Shown one piece after another: positions 7,115-15,614 of a stretch of 34,901 bases of DNA. A program made the translations under genes and the position numbers. Source of the DNA: an uncultured bacterium (GTDB lineage Bacteria > Planctomycetota > UBA1135 > GCA-002686595); the NCBI GenBank assembly GCA_937905825.1, contig CALCXM010000033.1, positions 1-34,901 of the forward strand. Reading direction: 5' to 3'. Within the stretch, counting starts at the first letter, position 1, and every line of letters starts with the position of its first letter. The notes under the pieces were generated by a model. The model was not told the DNA's origin and made no database searches. It worked only from the letters and a program-made list of their open reading frames with translations.

Positions 7115-8188
7115 TCAGTCTCCGATCGGCCGGAAGGCGGGAGGCGTGCCGCGGAACTTCGCCAAGCGAATCTTCGCGTGGAGGTCGACGATGTCCCCCA
7201 CGGGAACATCCCCCTCGATCAGAACGGGAACGCCGGTCCCCTCGTTCATCCAAATCTTGAGGGCGCCCTTGATTCCGAAGATGCCACTGAACTTGCGATT
7301 CTCGCCCTCTTCCCCGGGCATGGGTTTGACAATCAACAGCACCTCGCGGCAGCGAAAGGTACCCGCCGGAACTCGGATGTCCGCCACCTGTCCGCTGCGC
7401 AGGGTCACGTTCCAAAGGTCGCTCTTCTGCACCATGGTGGTGTTCACCTCGGGCAAGCCGCTGCGGATCATGTTACGAGCCAAATAGACACTGCCGAGGA
7501 TGTCCAAGGCTTGGGCCGGCACAGCCCTCGGCGTGGGCTCCTTCCAATGGCGGTGCTCCGCGCGCTTGCAGCGGTCGCAGTGATAGTCGTTGTTCCAGGG
7601 CAAGGTCGCGATGACGAAGTGTTCCTTGCGTTCGCAACCGGCACAGTGTCCGTTGGCACGGTACTCACTCATCCACTCGCCGTCGCGCTGACCGATCTTG
7701 ATCTCGCGCTTGCGACTCTCGCTTCCGGTTTGAGTCTCGGAGTTGATCGAGGCAGGCCACACTTGCGGCAAGAAACGCGTGCCGATCGAGTGGTTCAACT
7801 TGTACCCAAGCTGTTCGCCGTGAGCTGTGATTCGAATCCAGCCCACGTTTTTTCCACCGGTGCTGAGCTTCTGCCCAGGCAATGGAAGGCCGGACACAAA
7901 GGGCTCAACGCCGGACGACATGATCACCACTCCGAGCCCCGTGTCCCCCAGCAATCCGAGGTCCAGTTCGACCTCAAACTCGAGGGACTCCGCGGGCGGA
8001 ACCCAAATCGGTTCCTGATCCCCGCGATCGATACGTAGGCTCCCCTTCGTGATGCTGGCATCCAGCCCGTCAGCGATGGGCAGAGCTGCATTGACGGGAC
8101 CATCCGAGTTGGAAGGTCCGCCGAGGGCGAGGCATGAGAGGAGAATTGGAAGGATCAAGATGGTCTCTCGCTTGGGTCCGTGAATCAC
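7115..8188 (-). CDS. DUF3108-like lipoprotein with two CxxC pairs
   Basis: Starting at GTG 8188, the 357-residue product has a basic N-terminus (GPKRE), a hydrophobic core and the lipobox LLSC with Cys19, so it is probably a lipoprotein. Its C-terminal half resembles DUF3108 (periplasmic, unknown function): DIRVPAGTFRCREVLLIVK, then NRKFSGIFGIKGALKIW, then TGVPVLIEGDVPVG. An insertion near residues 182-207 carries CAGC and CDRC, with several histidines, and resembles a zinc-binding site. TTG 8151 is an alternative start, because GCGAGAG precedes it. The frame is open far upstream to 9049, but that part is the antisense of the dehydrogenase gene. The gene follows the dehydrogenase on the same strand, separated by a hairpin. 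Confidence 0.72.
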   Translation of the reverse strand: MIHGPKRETILILPILLSCLALGGPSNSDGPVNAALPIADGLDASITKGSLRIDRGDQEPIWVPPAESLEFEVELDLGLLGDTGLGVVIMSSGVEPFVSGLPLPGQKLSTGGKNVGWIRITAHGEQLGYKLNHSIGTRFLPQVWPASINSETQTGSESRKREIKIGQRDGEWMSEYRANGHCAGCERKEHFVIATLPWNNDYHCDRCKRAEHRHWKEPTPRAVPAQALDILGSVYLARNMIRSGLPEVNTTMVQKSDLWNVTLRSGQVADIRVPAGTFRCREVLLIVKPMPGEEGENRKFSGIFGIKGALKIWMNEGTGVPVLIEGDVPVGDIVDLHAKIRLAKFRGTPPAFRPIGD

Positions 8189-8337
8189 GGGTATAGGGGA
8201 ACGGGGACCCCAGGTGTACGCTGCATTCTGTAATTTCGAGGGAGCCCCGCTCCTGGGACGGGATCCCCGTGAAAGTAGGTCATTCCTTCTGCCACTTCGA
8301 TCCGAATCGTCCGAAGCGCAGGAGGGTTTCGGGAACT

Positions 8338-8356
8338 CAGGCTCACTAGGAGCCTG
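8338..8356 (-). terminator. Hairpin after the dehydrogenase gene
   Basis: CAGGCTC (8338-8344) and GAGCCTG (8350-8356) form a perfect 7-bp stem with a 5-base loop. It starts 12 bp beyond the dehydrogenase stop, where a terminator would be expected. No T-run follows on the minus strand. Confidence 0.5.
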
Positions 8357-8367
8357 TGCCCTGATCC

Positions 8368-9423
8368 CTAGTTCTTGACGGCCTCGCGTCCTTTGGCGAT
8401 CAACTGTTCCGCCTCGTCGAAGGCGTAGCGTGCCGGCGGACGCTGTTCCTCGCGGGCCGCATCCAGGATGCGATCGAGTGTTCCCCCGATGCGCGCTCCG
8501 ATGGCTTCCACCGACTCGCGGTGGCCCTCCAAATGAAAGGTCGCCCCGCGCACGAGAGCTCCGGAATTGATGACGAAGTCGGGCGCGTACAAGATGCCCC
8601 GTCCGTGCAAGAGGTCTCCGTGAATCGGCTTGGTCAAGACGTTGTTGGCCGCCCCCGCCACTACCTGGCAACGCAGGCGCGGGATCGAGAGGTCGTGCAG
8701 AATGCCCCCCAACGCGCAGGGAGCGAAAACGTCGCACACCGCGTCGTACTCGGAACTCGCGTCGAGCACCTGCATGTCGAGTTCGTGGCCCACGAGGTCC
8801 GCCCGTTCCGCGTCGACGTCGACGCCCGAGACCTTGGCGCCCACGGACAGCAGACGCTTGCAGAGCAAGGCGCCGACGGCGCCCAAGCCCTGCACGACGA
8901 CTGTGCGTGACTTCCAGTCCTCTTCCCCATCCCGGTGGCGAAGGGCCGAGGCGATGCCTGCAAAGACGCCCTCGGCGGTGGCTTCGGCGAGTTGTCCAGG
9001 CCCCTCTGGCCCGGGGCGCGTGACGAAGCTCGTGTTCTCGGCGGTCCACCCCAACTCTTCCGCACCGGTGCCCACGTCGGGCCCGGTGTAGTAGCGGCCA
9101 CTCATGCGCTCAACCACAGTTCCGATGTGGCGGTAGGCAGCCGCGCGATCCATTTGAGGATCATCGAGCAGCACCAATTTGCCTCCTCCGCAAGGAAGTC
9201 CAAGCAACACGCACTTGTGGGTCATGGCGCGGCCCAAGCGCATGACGTCCCGCAGTGCTTCGTTTTCCGTGCGATAGGCCCAACGACGCATTCCGCCAAA
9301 GGCTGGCCCGCGGGACGTGTCGTGGATCGCCAGGAAGGCCCTTAGGCCCGATTTGCGGTCCGTGAACGCGAGAACTTCTTCAAATCCTCCACGGGCGAGG
9401 GCATCCAAGATGTGGATATCCAT
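8368..9423 (-). CDS. Leucine dehydrogenase family (Leu/Phe/Val dehydrogenase)
   Basis: These NAD-dependent enzymes deaminate branched-chain or aromatic amino acids to 2-oxo acids. The 351-residue length matches leucine dehydrogenases. Residues 39-50 read GPAFGGMRRWAY; LPCGGGKLVLL has the likely catalytic lysine at 82; GPDVGT carries the conserved aspartate at 116; GLGAVG (179-184) is the dinucleotide-binding loop; VAGAANNVL and DFVINSGAL are also typical. ATG 9423 (MDIHILDALARGGFEEV) fits the family N-terminus; longer in-frame starts encode Ser/Pro-rich sequence. The substrate among Leu, Val and Phe cannot be fixed. The divergent HEAT-repeat gene begins 120 bp away. Confidence 0.9.
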   Translation of the reverse strand: MDIHILDALARGGFEEVLAFTDRKSGLRAFLAIHDTSRGPAFGGMRRWAYRTENEALRDVMRLGRAMTHKCVLLGLPCGGGKLVLLDDPQMDRAAAYRHIGTVVERMSGRYYTGPDVGTGAEELGWTAENTSFVTRPGPEGPGQLAEATAEGVFAGIASALRHRDGEEDWKSRTVVVQGLGAVGALLCKRLLSVGAKVSGVDVDAERADLVGHELDMQVLDASSEYDAVCDVFAPCALGGILHDLSIPRLRCQVVAGAANNVLTKPIHGDLLHGRGILYAPDFVINSGALVRGATFHLEGHRESVEAIGARIGGTLDRILDAAREEQRPPARYAFDEAEQLIAKGREAVKN

Positions 9424-9542
9424 GGGTGTTGGGAAGCTTAGTGCAAGAGAGGGGGTCGAGGAGGGCGGCGAAGTGTACCCTCCCCCCATGGATTCGTAAC
9501 AAATGGCCGGGAAGAGCCCGGACATTGACCCGTCTCTCCGCC

Positions 9543-10496
9543 ATGCAGGAAATCAGATCCCCTTTTCGTGCGCGCTTCGGCGCTGCCCTCCACGCCCTCA
9601 CGCTCCTCTGCCTAGTCTGTTTGGGCAGCTGCGTCACCGTGGAAAAAGACATCCCGCGACCGGGTGATGATGAATACAAGCCCCTGGGACCCGCCACCCG
9701 GACGAACCACAGCATCGGCAAGTACCTAGCGGACTTGAACACGTCGATCGCGGCTTGGAACGCCAAGTCCCTGACCGCCTCCAGCAGCGTGGAGATTCGC
9801 AAGCACGACCTGCTCGAGGTCAACATCCGGGAGCGCGTCAAGAATCGCTTCGATGAGATCCTGCAGCAGCTGGAAACCGGGCCGACCCGCAACCGCCAGA
9901 TCGCTGCGGGGGCCGTCGGGTTCGCCGGAGACCCGCGCGCCCTGAGCCCGCTGCTGGCGGCCTTGAAGGACCCAGACGAGCGGGTCGTCGGGAACGCACT
10001 CGTGTCCATCGGTTTGCTCGCCATCAAGGAGACGCCCTTGCATGAGGTCGGCAACGTCCTGCGCAATTCGACCAATTCGCGTACCCGCTGGAGTGCTGCC
10101 AACGCAGCCTTGGAACTGATCGCTGCGGGCGCGGATCCGGACGGCATCATCGAGCCGGCGCGCTTCGCCTTGACCGACGTGGAAGAACCCGCGGTCCGTA
10201 GTCAGGCTGCTTTGGTCTTGGCTCTCGTCGGCGATGTCGAGTCCCTGGATGCCCTCGGAGAGCTGATTTTTGATGAGGTCCCCCTGGTCTCCACGGCCGC
10301 GGCGGCTGCGGTCTCCAAGCTGGGTCGGACCGATTCGCACTCCACGGGCAAGGCAGCACGGCTCCTGTTCGCGGCACTCGAGCAGGGCGACCGCAAGCTC
10401 AAGCTTCGCGTCCATCCCGCCCTAGTCCAACTCGCGGGCAGGAACTACGATCTCAACATGGACGCCTGGAGGGAGTGGATCGATCTACTCGATTGA
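9543..10496 (+). CDS. HEAT-repeat lipoprotein
   Basis: The 317-residue protein starts MQEIRSPFRARFG and has a hydrophobic segment ending in the lipobox LGSC, with Cys30 as the likely lipidated residue. From about residue 115 it is a series of paired helices typical of HEAT/PBS-lyase repeats (IAAGAVGFAGDPRALSPLLAALKD, then VVGNALVSIGLLA, then SQAALVLALVGDVESLDALGELI). Such solenoids usually act as protein-binding scaffolds. ATG 9543 is favoured because it places the signal peptide at the N-terminus. No enzyme motif is present, and the partner is unknown. Confidence 0.78.
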   Translation: MQEIRSPFRARFGAALHALTLLCLVCLGSCVTVEKDIPRPGDDEYKPLGPATRTNHSIGKYLADLNTSIAAWNAKSLTASSSVEIRKHDLLEVNIRERVKNRFDEILQQLETGPTRNRQIAAGAVGFAGDPRALSPLLAALKDPDERVVGNALVSIGLLAIKETPLHEVGNVLRNSTNSRTRWSAANAALELIAAGADPDGIIEPARFALTDVEEPAVRSQAALVLALVGDVESLDALGELIFDEVPLVSTAAAAAVSKLGRTDSHSTGKAARLLFAALEQGDRKLKLRVHPALVQLAGRNYDLNMDAWREWIDLLD

Positions 10497-10694
10497 ACCG
10501 CCGATGCCCACGTGGTTGATCCAGCTCTCGTGAACTCAACAAGGCAGCTCGGCCGGCACGCTCTAGGCGTCGCGGCCCAAGCCCCAAGCCATTTGGCCCA
10601 ATCAACAAGCATGGAGCCTAGCGTGCAAACACCGAAGTCAAGATCACAGTGCTCCAACGACAAGGCTCAACGAAACGACTGCCCAAGGTTGGTG

Positions 10695-12047
10695 ATGACG
10701 GACAAAAGGATGGCAAGAGTGCGTGGCCGACAGGGTTCCCTGGGTAGCTTTGTGGCGCCCTTCAAACTTGGAGTCTTGAGCTGCACGCTAATCGCGCTCG
10801 GACCCTCCGCTCTCGGATCTCTGCGGGTCAAGCAGGAGCCAGTTCCCCAAGAACAGGACAGCACCCAGGAGCAAACGGCGCCGCCAACCCCGAAGCCCTT
10901 CGAATTGCTCCCCCCCGGCAAGCGTCGCGCCATTCAAGGAATGGGAAGCGTGGTAGGCCTTTCGAAGGTGACGTTTCCTAGTCAGCCCGGGGTTCAACAG
11001 GATCTCGAATGCAGCTACGCCTTTCCCGATCGCGCACGCTGGCGCATGACCCCCTCTTCCGATGAAGCCGAGGGCAAGCAACAGGGACGCAATGGCATGC
11101 GCAGCCGTCCCCAGGGTCGCACGGCCCGTCACCAGATGTTCCGCTTCGGAAATGGCGGCTGGACCATCCTGCCGGGCAACGACACCTCGGAGCAACACGA
11201 AGGCGAGGCCCTGCGCATTCACATGCTGCGCTTTGAGCTTCGACGCCTGGCCTTGATTTGGCCCGGGGAGTTGACGTGGACTTCCGAAGAAAACTCCCAG
11301 CGCGTGGTTTTGGAGGGCCTTGGGAAACTCGAGGTGCAACTCGACCCAGCAACCCAACGACCGATTCTCATGCGTTCCATCGATCCCGATGGGAGCGTTC
11401 GCGAAGAGTTCAAGAACATCCAGTGGAACGCGCCCGACGAAGAGCGCAAGCGGTTCGAACCAGCCAGCTGGGACTTGCACTTTCAGGGCACCCACGTGTG
11501 GACGGAGACTTTCCTGCGCTTCACGTGGGGAGGTCGTTTGACAGAAGCCTTCTTCCAGCCGAACGATCGCTTCCAAGGCGGTCGCATGAAAGCGTCGGGC
11601 TCTTCCGATGCGGAACGTTTGGAAATCCCGGAGGTCGCGGTTTGGCGCGAGGACCTGAACCCGGAAGCCAAAACCGATTGGGACCAGGCCATCCAACAGG
11701 CCCGGCAAGCGATGGAACGCTGGCGCCCGATCCTCGAGGAAGGTGGATTCATGCTCGACGAGTATCCCGTCTTCCGGCTCAGCAAGGACGGAGACCCCCT
11801 GCGCCTGGAACTGCGGCTCAAGGACCTCCCAGATTACCCGCCGGAGGGTTGGTTTGCCCAAGGCGGACTCGACGGCCTGCGACGCATGGGAGTCGGCCTC
11901 GATCTGGCCTCGAAGAACTCGGTGATCAGCCTGCGGGGCCGAACTCCCAGCGGGCACATCTCCATGGACCCGTACCTGGCGGTTCAATTGCTGGAAAACG
12001 GAGTCGGGATCACGCAACTCGTGATGCCCATCGCCCTCGCGCGCTAG
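10695..12047 (+). CDS. Exported protein of unknown function
   Basis: The 450-residue product begins MTDKRMARVRGRQG and has a hydrophobic segment (FKLGVLSCTLIALGPSALGS) that looks like a signal peptide or anchor. A Gln/Pro/Thr-rich linker follows, then a mixed alpha/beta body with many Trp, Arg and Glu residues. I recognise no family. ATG 10695 is chosen because AAGG lies eight bases upstream and the hydrophobic segment then falls near the N-terminus; the frame is open back to 10512. A long frame on the opposite strand is a composition artefact. It shares orientation with the HEAT lipoprotein about 200 bp upstream, so a link is possible but unproven. Confidence 0.65.
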   Translation: MTDKRMARVRGRQGSLGSFVAPFKLGVLSCTLIALGPSALGSLRVKQEPVPQEQDSTQEQTAPPTPKPFELLPPGKRRAIQGMGSVVGLSKVTFPSQPGVQQDLECSYAFPDRARWRMTPSSDEAEGKQQGRNGMRSRPQGRTARHQMFRFGNGGWTILPGNDTSEQHEGEALRIHMLRFELRRLALIWPGELTWTSEENSQRVVLEGLGKLEVQLDPATQRPILMRSIDPDGSVREEFKNIQWNAPDEERKRFEPASWDLHFQGTHVWTETFLRFTWGGRLTEAFFQPNDRFQGGRMKASGSSDAERLEIPEVAVWREDLNPEAKTDWDQAIQQARQAMERWRPILEEGGFMLDEYPVFRLSKDGDPLRLELRLKDLPDYPPEGWFAQGGLDGLRRMGVGLDLASKNSVISLRGRTPSGHISMDPYLAVQLLENGVGITQLVMPIALAR

Positions 12048-12061
12048 AGGCCCGGTCGGCC
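12044..12061 (+). repeat. Dispersed CTAGAGGCCCGG motif, partial copy
   Basis: CTAGAGGCCCGG at 12044-12055 overlaps the TAG stop of the preceding gene and is identical to the first 12 bases of the motif at 3031-3059 and 21275-21302. Similarity fades after that (TCGGCC). Confidence 0.45.
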
Positions 12062-12446
12062 AGCGGCGATCCCTCGCTCGGCTCCCACGAACCGACTGGC
12101 TGCCTCGAGAGACCCCCCAGATCGCTTCCACTATGTGGGGAACCCTGCGGCTGTCCTGCGTGTCCTCCCCGGGAGTCACGGAACTGTCCACCCTCGTTCG
12201 AGTGCACCCCACGGCCCTCCTGGCGCGGACCCCGGCAACAGGTAGCCAGCGCGCGCAAAGTCCTCTGACACACGGGTTAAGGTCCGTGTGTTAGAATCTC
12301 AGAAAGGCACACACAATGGGCACTGTTCTTGCACTTGCAGGATGAAACGCCCCAGACCCGCCCCGTAGGGTGTCCACTCACCGGACCCCCCAGACACGGC
12401 TCGAATCCTCATGGCCCCCCAGCCACGACATCGGAGAACGCTGCTC
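12048..12446. other. Intergenic region upstream of the TPR protein
   Basis: This 399-bp gap holds no credible gene. A perfect 8-bp dyad and a -10-like hexamer lie at 12268-12297, and an untranslated leader of about 140 bases would follow. The rest is GC-rich without recognised structure. A GATTCGAAT-like patch near 12402 is not part of a tRNA. Confidence 0.5.
12268..12297 (+). promoter_or_regulatory. Dyad next to a -10-like hexamer
   Basis: ACACACGG (12268-12275) and CCGTGTGT (12284-12291) are perfect inverted repeats around an 8-base spacer. TAGAAT (12292-12297) follows directly and resembles a -10 element for the gene at 12447. The dyad would cover the spacer of that promoter, fitting an operator. 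No matching -35 was found, so the assignment is tentative. Confidence 0.35.
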
Positions 12447-14384
12447 ATGACCACCCGCCATCCCATCCTCGCTTTGGTCTTTTCCCTGACCATCCTGCTC
12501 GCGCTCGGGGAGAGCGCCTTTGCCCAACGGGGCGGACGGTCTTCCGGAAGCCAGACATCCGGCTCGAGCCGAGGTTCTAGCGGAGGCTCCAGCAGCGGCG
12601 GACGGTCCAGCTCGCGCGGGTCGAGCCCGAGCCGCGCCCCGAGCTACTCGCCCCCCAGTCGCTCCGCGCCGAGCCGCTCCACACCCAGTCGGCCCAGCAG
12701 CCCGAGTCGCACTTCAAGCCCGAGCCGCACAGCCCCCACTCCCTCCAGCTCGGGCAGCTCCAGCCGTTCGCGCTACCAGCCCCGGAGCACAACCAGCCCC
12801 AGCACAACGCCGAGTCCGGCGCGCATGCCGGCCTACACGCCTCCGGCCCCCGTCCAACCAACCACGATCCCAAGCGCCTACGACTTGTCGCGACGGTCCG
12901 AGCTCCCGGCAAGCTCGCCAAGCATCGCCGACGCAACCGTTCGAGTTTCTGAGCGGCCCCTCGGCACGAGCCACGTCTCCACGGTTCCCAGGGCCTACGG
13001 ATCGCGTGGCGCGCGCTCGGTCAGCGCCAGTGGAGCCAGCCGCCGAGAAGCATTGAGCCGCGGACTTCGGGATTCCAACTCGGTCTCTGGCCATAGCGGT
13101 GAGTCCGCCGAAGGCTTGGCCAACACCTACTCCCCAAGTCGCAACAGGGACCGTGGTCGTCGGGGTCATCGCGCCCCAGACATCGACCCGCAGCGCGTCG
13201 TGACCGAACCCGGCGCGACCCGTCGCGCAGCAGTCAGTCGCTTGAATGAAGCCCGCAGCACTGAGCGCAGCGCAGCCGAGCTCGACAAGAACAACGCCAC
13301 GCGCATCGAGAACGCGCGAGCCGGAGTCCAAGCCAAGGAGCAACGGATTCGTCGCATGCGTCGTTCCTACGACGAAGCCACGCGCAAGGACCCGGAGCTG
13401 CGCCGGCGCATGGAAAACATCAGCCGCTCGATCAACCGCGCTAGCGCGGCGGGCATTCGCGCCGCCACTGGAGCGACTCGTACTGGAACCGAGACCACTC
13501 CTGGAGCCGGGGGAACCGGCGATGAGGGCGCCACGGAGGATCACTACAACGACGGCTACTGGGATGATCCCTACTACGGCTGCAACTCTTGGTACTGGAG
13601 CTGCTTCTTCCCTAGCTACTGCAACTGGTGGTTCGGCTCTTGGGGTTGGGGCTGGGGATCTGGCTTCGGCTACTGTCACAGCAAGCCTTACTGGTCCTAC
13701 TACTCTTATGGCTACTCGCCCTACGGCTACTACGGCTACTACCCGGCCTATGGCTACGTCAACCCCACGGTGATCTACAACTACACCCTAGCGCCCGAGC
13801 CCGTGCGCGAGGAAACCGTGGTGTACGTGGAGACTCCGGCCACGCAACTATCTGGTCCCGCCAGCGCCCCGCTCACTCCTGGAGTGCGACGCAGTCCGGA
13901 TCAAACCTTTGGGGAGCGGGCCGCTACGGAGTACATGGCTCTGGGCGATCTAGCCTTCACCGAAGGACGTTATGGGGACGCGGTGCACTACTACGCAAAG
14001 TCGATTCAGTTCGCGCCCCAAGATGGGGTTCTCTACTTAGTGCTCTCCGACGCGCTGTTCGCCACGGGCGATTACCACTACGCGGCCTTCGCCCTGCGCC
14101 GAGCCCTGGAATTCAGTCCTGAACTGGCAGCTCTCGGCTTGGACAAGCGCAGCTTCTACGGCCAGCCCAAGGACTTCGACGAGCAGCTCAGCTTGCTGGC
14201 CAAATTCGTCCAGGACCACCCCATCGACCGGGACGCCCGGCTCGTGCTGGCGGCCAATTACCTCTTCAGCCTGAGCGCCGAAGAGGCCGTCACGACCCTC
14301 GACGGGGCCCCCGGCGGTGCGAATCCCAACTCGAAAGCGAGCCAACTCTTGCTGGCAGCCGGGACCGGGATGCTGGCCCAGTAG
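12447..14384 (+). CDS. Exported low-complexity TPR protein
   Basis: The 645-residue protein starts MTTRHPILALVF and has a clear signal peptide, with likely cleavage after SAFA (residue 26). Then come: a Ser/Arg/Pro/Gly-rich region to about 155; a charged, probably coiled-coil stretch at about 275-330 (AAELDKNNATRIENARAG and following); an extremely Tyr/Trp/Gly-rich stretch at about 370-450 with four cysteines (GYGYYGYYPAYGY is representative in style); and C-terminal TPR-like helices (GDLAFTEGRYGDAVHYYAKS, GDYHYAAFALRRALEF). GGAGA lies about ten bases before ATG 12447. The design suggests a surface or periplasmic scaffold with adhesive or assembly properties, which is inference. No named family was recognised. 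Confidence 0.75.
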   Translation: MTTRHPILALVFSLTILLALGESAFAQRGGRSSGSQTSGSSRGSSGGSSSGGRSSSRGSSPSRAPSYSPPSRSAPSRSTPSRPSSPSRTSSPSRTAPTPSSSGSSSRSRYQPRSTTSPSTTPSPARMPAYTPPAPVQPTTIPSAYDLSRRSELPASSPSIADATVRVSERPLGTSHVSTVPRAYGSRGARSVSASGASRREALSRGLRDSNSVSGHSGESAEGLANTYSPSRNRDRGRRGHRAPDIDPQRVVTEPGATRRAAVSRLNEARSTERSAAELDKNNATRIENARAGVQAKEQRIRRMRRSYDEATRKDPELRRRMENISRSINRASAAGIRAATGATRTGTETTPGAGGTGDEGATEDHYNDGYWDDPYYGCNSWYWSCFFPSYCNWWFGSWGWGWGSGFGYCHSKPYWSYYSYGYSPYGYYGYYPAYGYVNPTVIYNYTLAPEPVREETVVYVETPATQLSGPASAPLTPGVRRSPDQTFGERAATEYMALGDLAFTEGRYGDAVHYYAKSIQFAPQDGVLYLVLSDALFATGDYHYAAFALRRALEFSPELAALGLDKRSFYGQPKDFDEQLSLLAKFVQDHPIDRDARLVLAANYLFSLSAEEAVTTLDGAPGGANPNSKASQLLLAAGTGMLAQ

Positions 14385-14401
14385 GCCGGATCAAAGAAAA
14401 A

Positions 14402-14448
14402 GAAGGGGGGAATCGGCACGTCGGTGGGACTTGCCGGTTCCCTTCTTC
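14402..14448 (+). terminator. Terminator-like hairpin after the TPR protein gene
   Basis: GGGGGGAATCGGCA (14405-14418) pairs, with one wobble and a small mismatch, to TGCCGGTTCCC (14432-14442). Flanking GAAG and CTTC bases extend the stem. It lies about 20 bp after the stop. A pyrimidine-rich tail follows rather than a pure T-run. Confidence 0.5.
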
Positions 14449-14484
14449 TGTTCCGCAGCTCCAAAGCTCGCTATCTTCGTGCCC

Positions 14485-14814
14485 ATGTCCCGACCCATTC
14501 GACTCCTGCGCGCAGGTTGCCTGGCAGCCCTCCTCGCCTCCCTGACCGCTTGCTCGAGCGTTGAGTTCAAGCGCGATACGGAGAGCTCCGGCACCTTCAA
14601 CTCCAGCGGCACCAGCTTCACGTTGTTCGGTGTGGATTTCCCGCGCAGCGCTCTCAACCAAGCCCGCGAGAATGCCTCCGATGCAGGCATGCATCACATG
14701 GTGGTGACGGAAGCCAACGTTTGGCCTTACCTAGGCCCCTTGGATTTCCTGCTCGAGATCATCTCGATTCGCTATGCGGAGATCGAGGGTACTTGGGGAT
14801 ACACCGAGGACTAA
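14485..14814 (+). CDS. Small lipoprotein of unknown function
   Basis: The 109-residue product begins MSRPIRLLRAGCLAALLASLTAC, shown here beyond its core only to residue 23: a basic n-region, hydrophobic core and lipobox LTAC with Cys23. The mature part is short (about 87 residues), with a Ser/Thr-rich start and a helical middle (ALNQARENASDAGMHHMVV). No family was recognised. Its last 56 bp overlap the 3' end of the convergent glycosyltransferase gene. Confidence 0.68.
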   Translation: MSRPIRLLRAGCLAALLASLTACSSVEFKRDTESSGTFNSSGTSFTLFGVDFPRSALNQARENASDAGMHHMVVTEANVWPYLGPLDFLLEIISIRYAEIEGTWGYTED

Positions 14815-15583
14815 GCCACAGACGCAGACGCCAACCGAAGATCCAACCGAGGATCTTGTAGGCCGCACCCAGGGTGCCGCGCCAGGTGCCGGTGATCTTG
14901 CTCTCGCCGACTCGCGCGCGATAACGAACGGGAACCTCTGTGCAACGCAACTGAGCCACGCGAGCTTTGAGCTGCATCTCCACGGTCCAGCCGTAATCCT
15001 CGTCCCCCATCTGCAAGTGCTCGAGGGCCTCCACACGAATCGCGCGGAAGGGTCCGAGGTCCGTGTAGCGCGCGCCGAAGAGCAGCAACATCAAAGTGCA
15101 GGCCAGGCGATTGCCAAACCAAGCCTGGGGCAAGAGCGCTTGCATGCCCGCCCCACCAAGGACCCGCGAGCCGATCACCAGGTCGGCCCGGTTCTGCTCC
15201 AATGGCGCGAGGATGGAACCAAGGTCTTCGGGGAAGTCCGAGTGGTCCGCGTCCAAGAACACGATCCAGTCCAAGGATCCGAGTGCTTCCAGTGGGAGCT
15301 CGCCGTTTTGCACCTGGCAACGCCCGAGCAACAGGTCGATGCCGCTGAGGCAAGCCCGACCGTAGCCCCGGCGCGGCTCGTGAAGCACCCGGGCTCCCGC
15401 TTCTCGAGCGACTTGGGCCGTGCGGTCCGTGGAGCCGTTGTCCACCACGAGCACTTCATCCAAGGGCACGCCCTGTCCGCGCACCTTCGCCAAGTCCGCC
15501 AACACCAGGGGCAGGGCGGACTCCTCGTTCAAAGCGGGCAGCAGCACAGCCACCCGTGGCCGGCCAGCCTCCGGCACAGTCAC
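14759..15583 (-). CDS. Family 2 glycosyltransferase (dolichol-phosphate mannosyltransferase-like)
   Basis: The 274-residue protein has a GT-A fold: VAVLLPALNEESALPLVL (11-28), VLVVDNGSTDRT (44-55) and the metal-binding DAD motif in FLDADHSD (D111, D113). GSRVLGG and DLGPFRAIR fit polyprenyl-phosphate mannosyl/glucosyltransferase-like enzymes. The C-terminus has a modest hydrophobic stretch (YKILGWIFGWRLRLWL) that may touch the membrane. GTG 15583 is the likely start, with AGGGA about ten bases upstream. It lies 31 bp after the parvulin gene, so co-transcription is likely. A role in cell-envelope glycan synthesis is inferred from family and context. Confidence 0.85.
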   Translation of the reverse strand: MTVPEAGRPRVAVLLPALNEESALPLVLADLAKVRGQGVPLDEVLVVDNGSTDRTAQVAREAGARVLHEPRRGYGRACLSGIDLLLGRCQVQNGELPLEALGSLDWIVFLDADHSDFPEDLGSILAPLEQNRADLVIGSRVLGGAGMQALLPQAWFGNRLACTLMLLLFGARYTDLGPFRAIRVEALEHLQMGDEDYGWTVEMQLKARVAQLRCTEVPVRYRARVGESKITGTWRGTLGAAYKILGWIFGWRLRLWLSPRCIPKYPRSPHSESR

Positions 15584-15614
15584 TGGCTTGTCCCTGGAAT
15601 CATCGGGATTGGAC

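Noticed and set aside
7820..7835. GATTCGAATCC, another T-loop-like sequence
   Set aside because: It lies inside the DUF3108 coding sequence, and no cloverleaf can be formed.
8189..9049. Upstream extension of the DUF3108 frame to a 644-codon protein
   Set aside because: The extra part lies largely opposite the leucine dehydrogenase gene, is Arg-rich and low in complexity, and would bury the signal peptide.
10788..12212. A 474-codon frame on the minus strand
   Set aside because: It is opposite an exported protein with a signal peptide and a plausible start, has no family motif, and fits the shadow frames common in GC-rich DNA.
12395..12415. A T-loop-like sequence (CGGCTCGAATCC) suggesting a tRNA
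   Set aside because: No acceptor stem, D arm or anticodon arm can be drawn from the preceding 75 bases.
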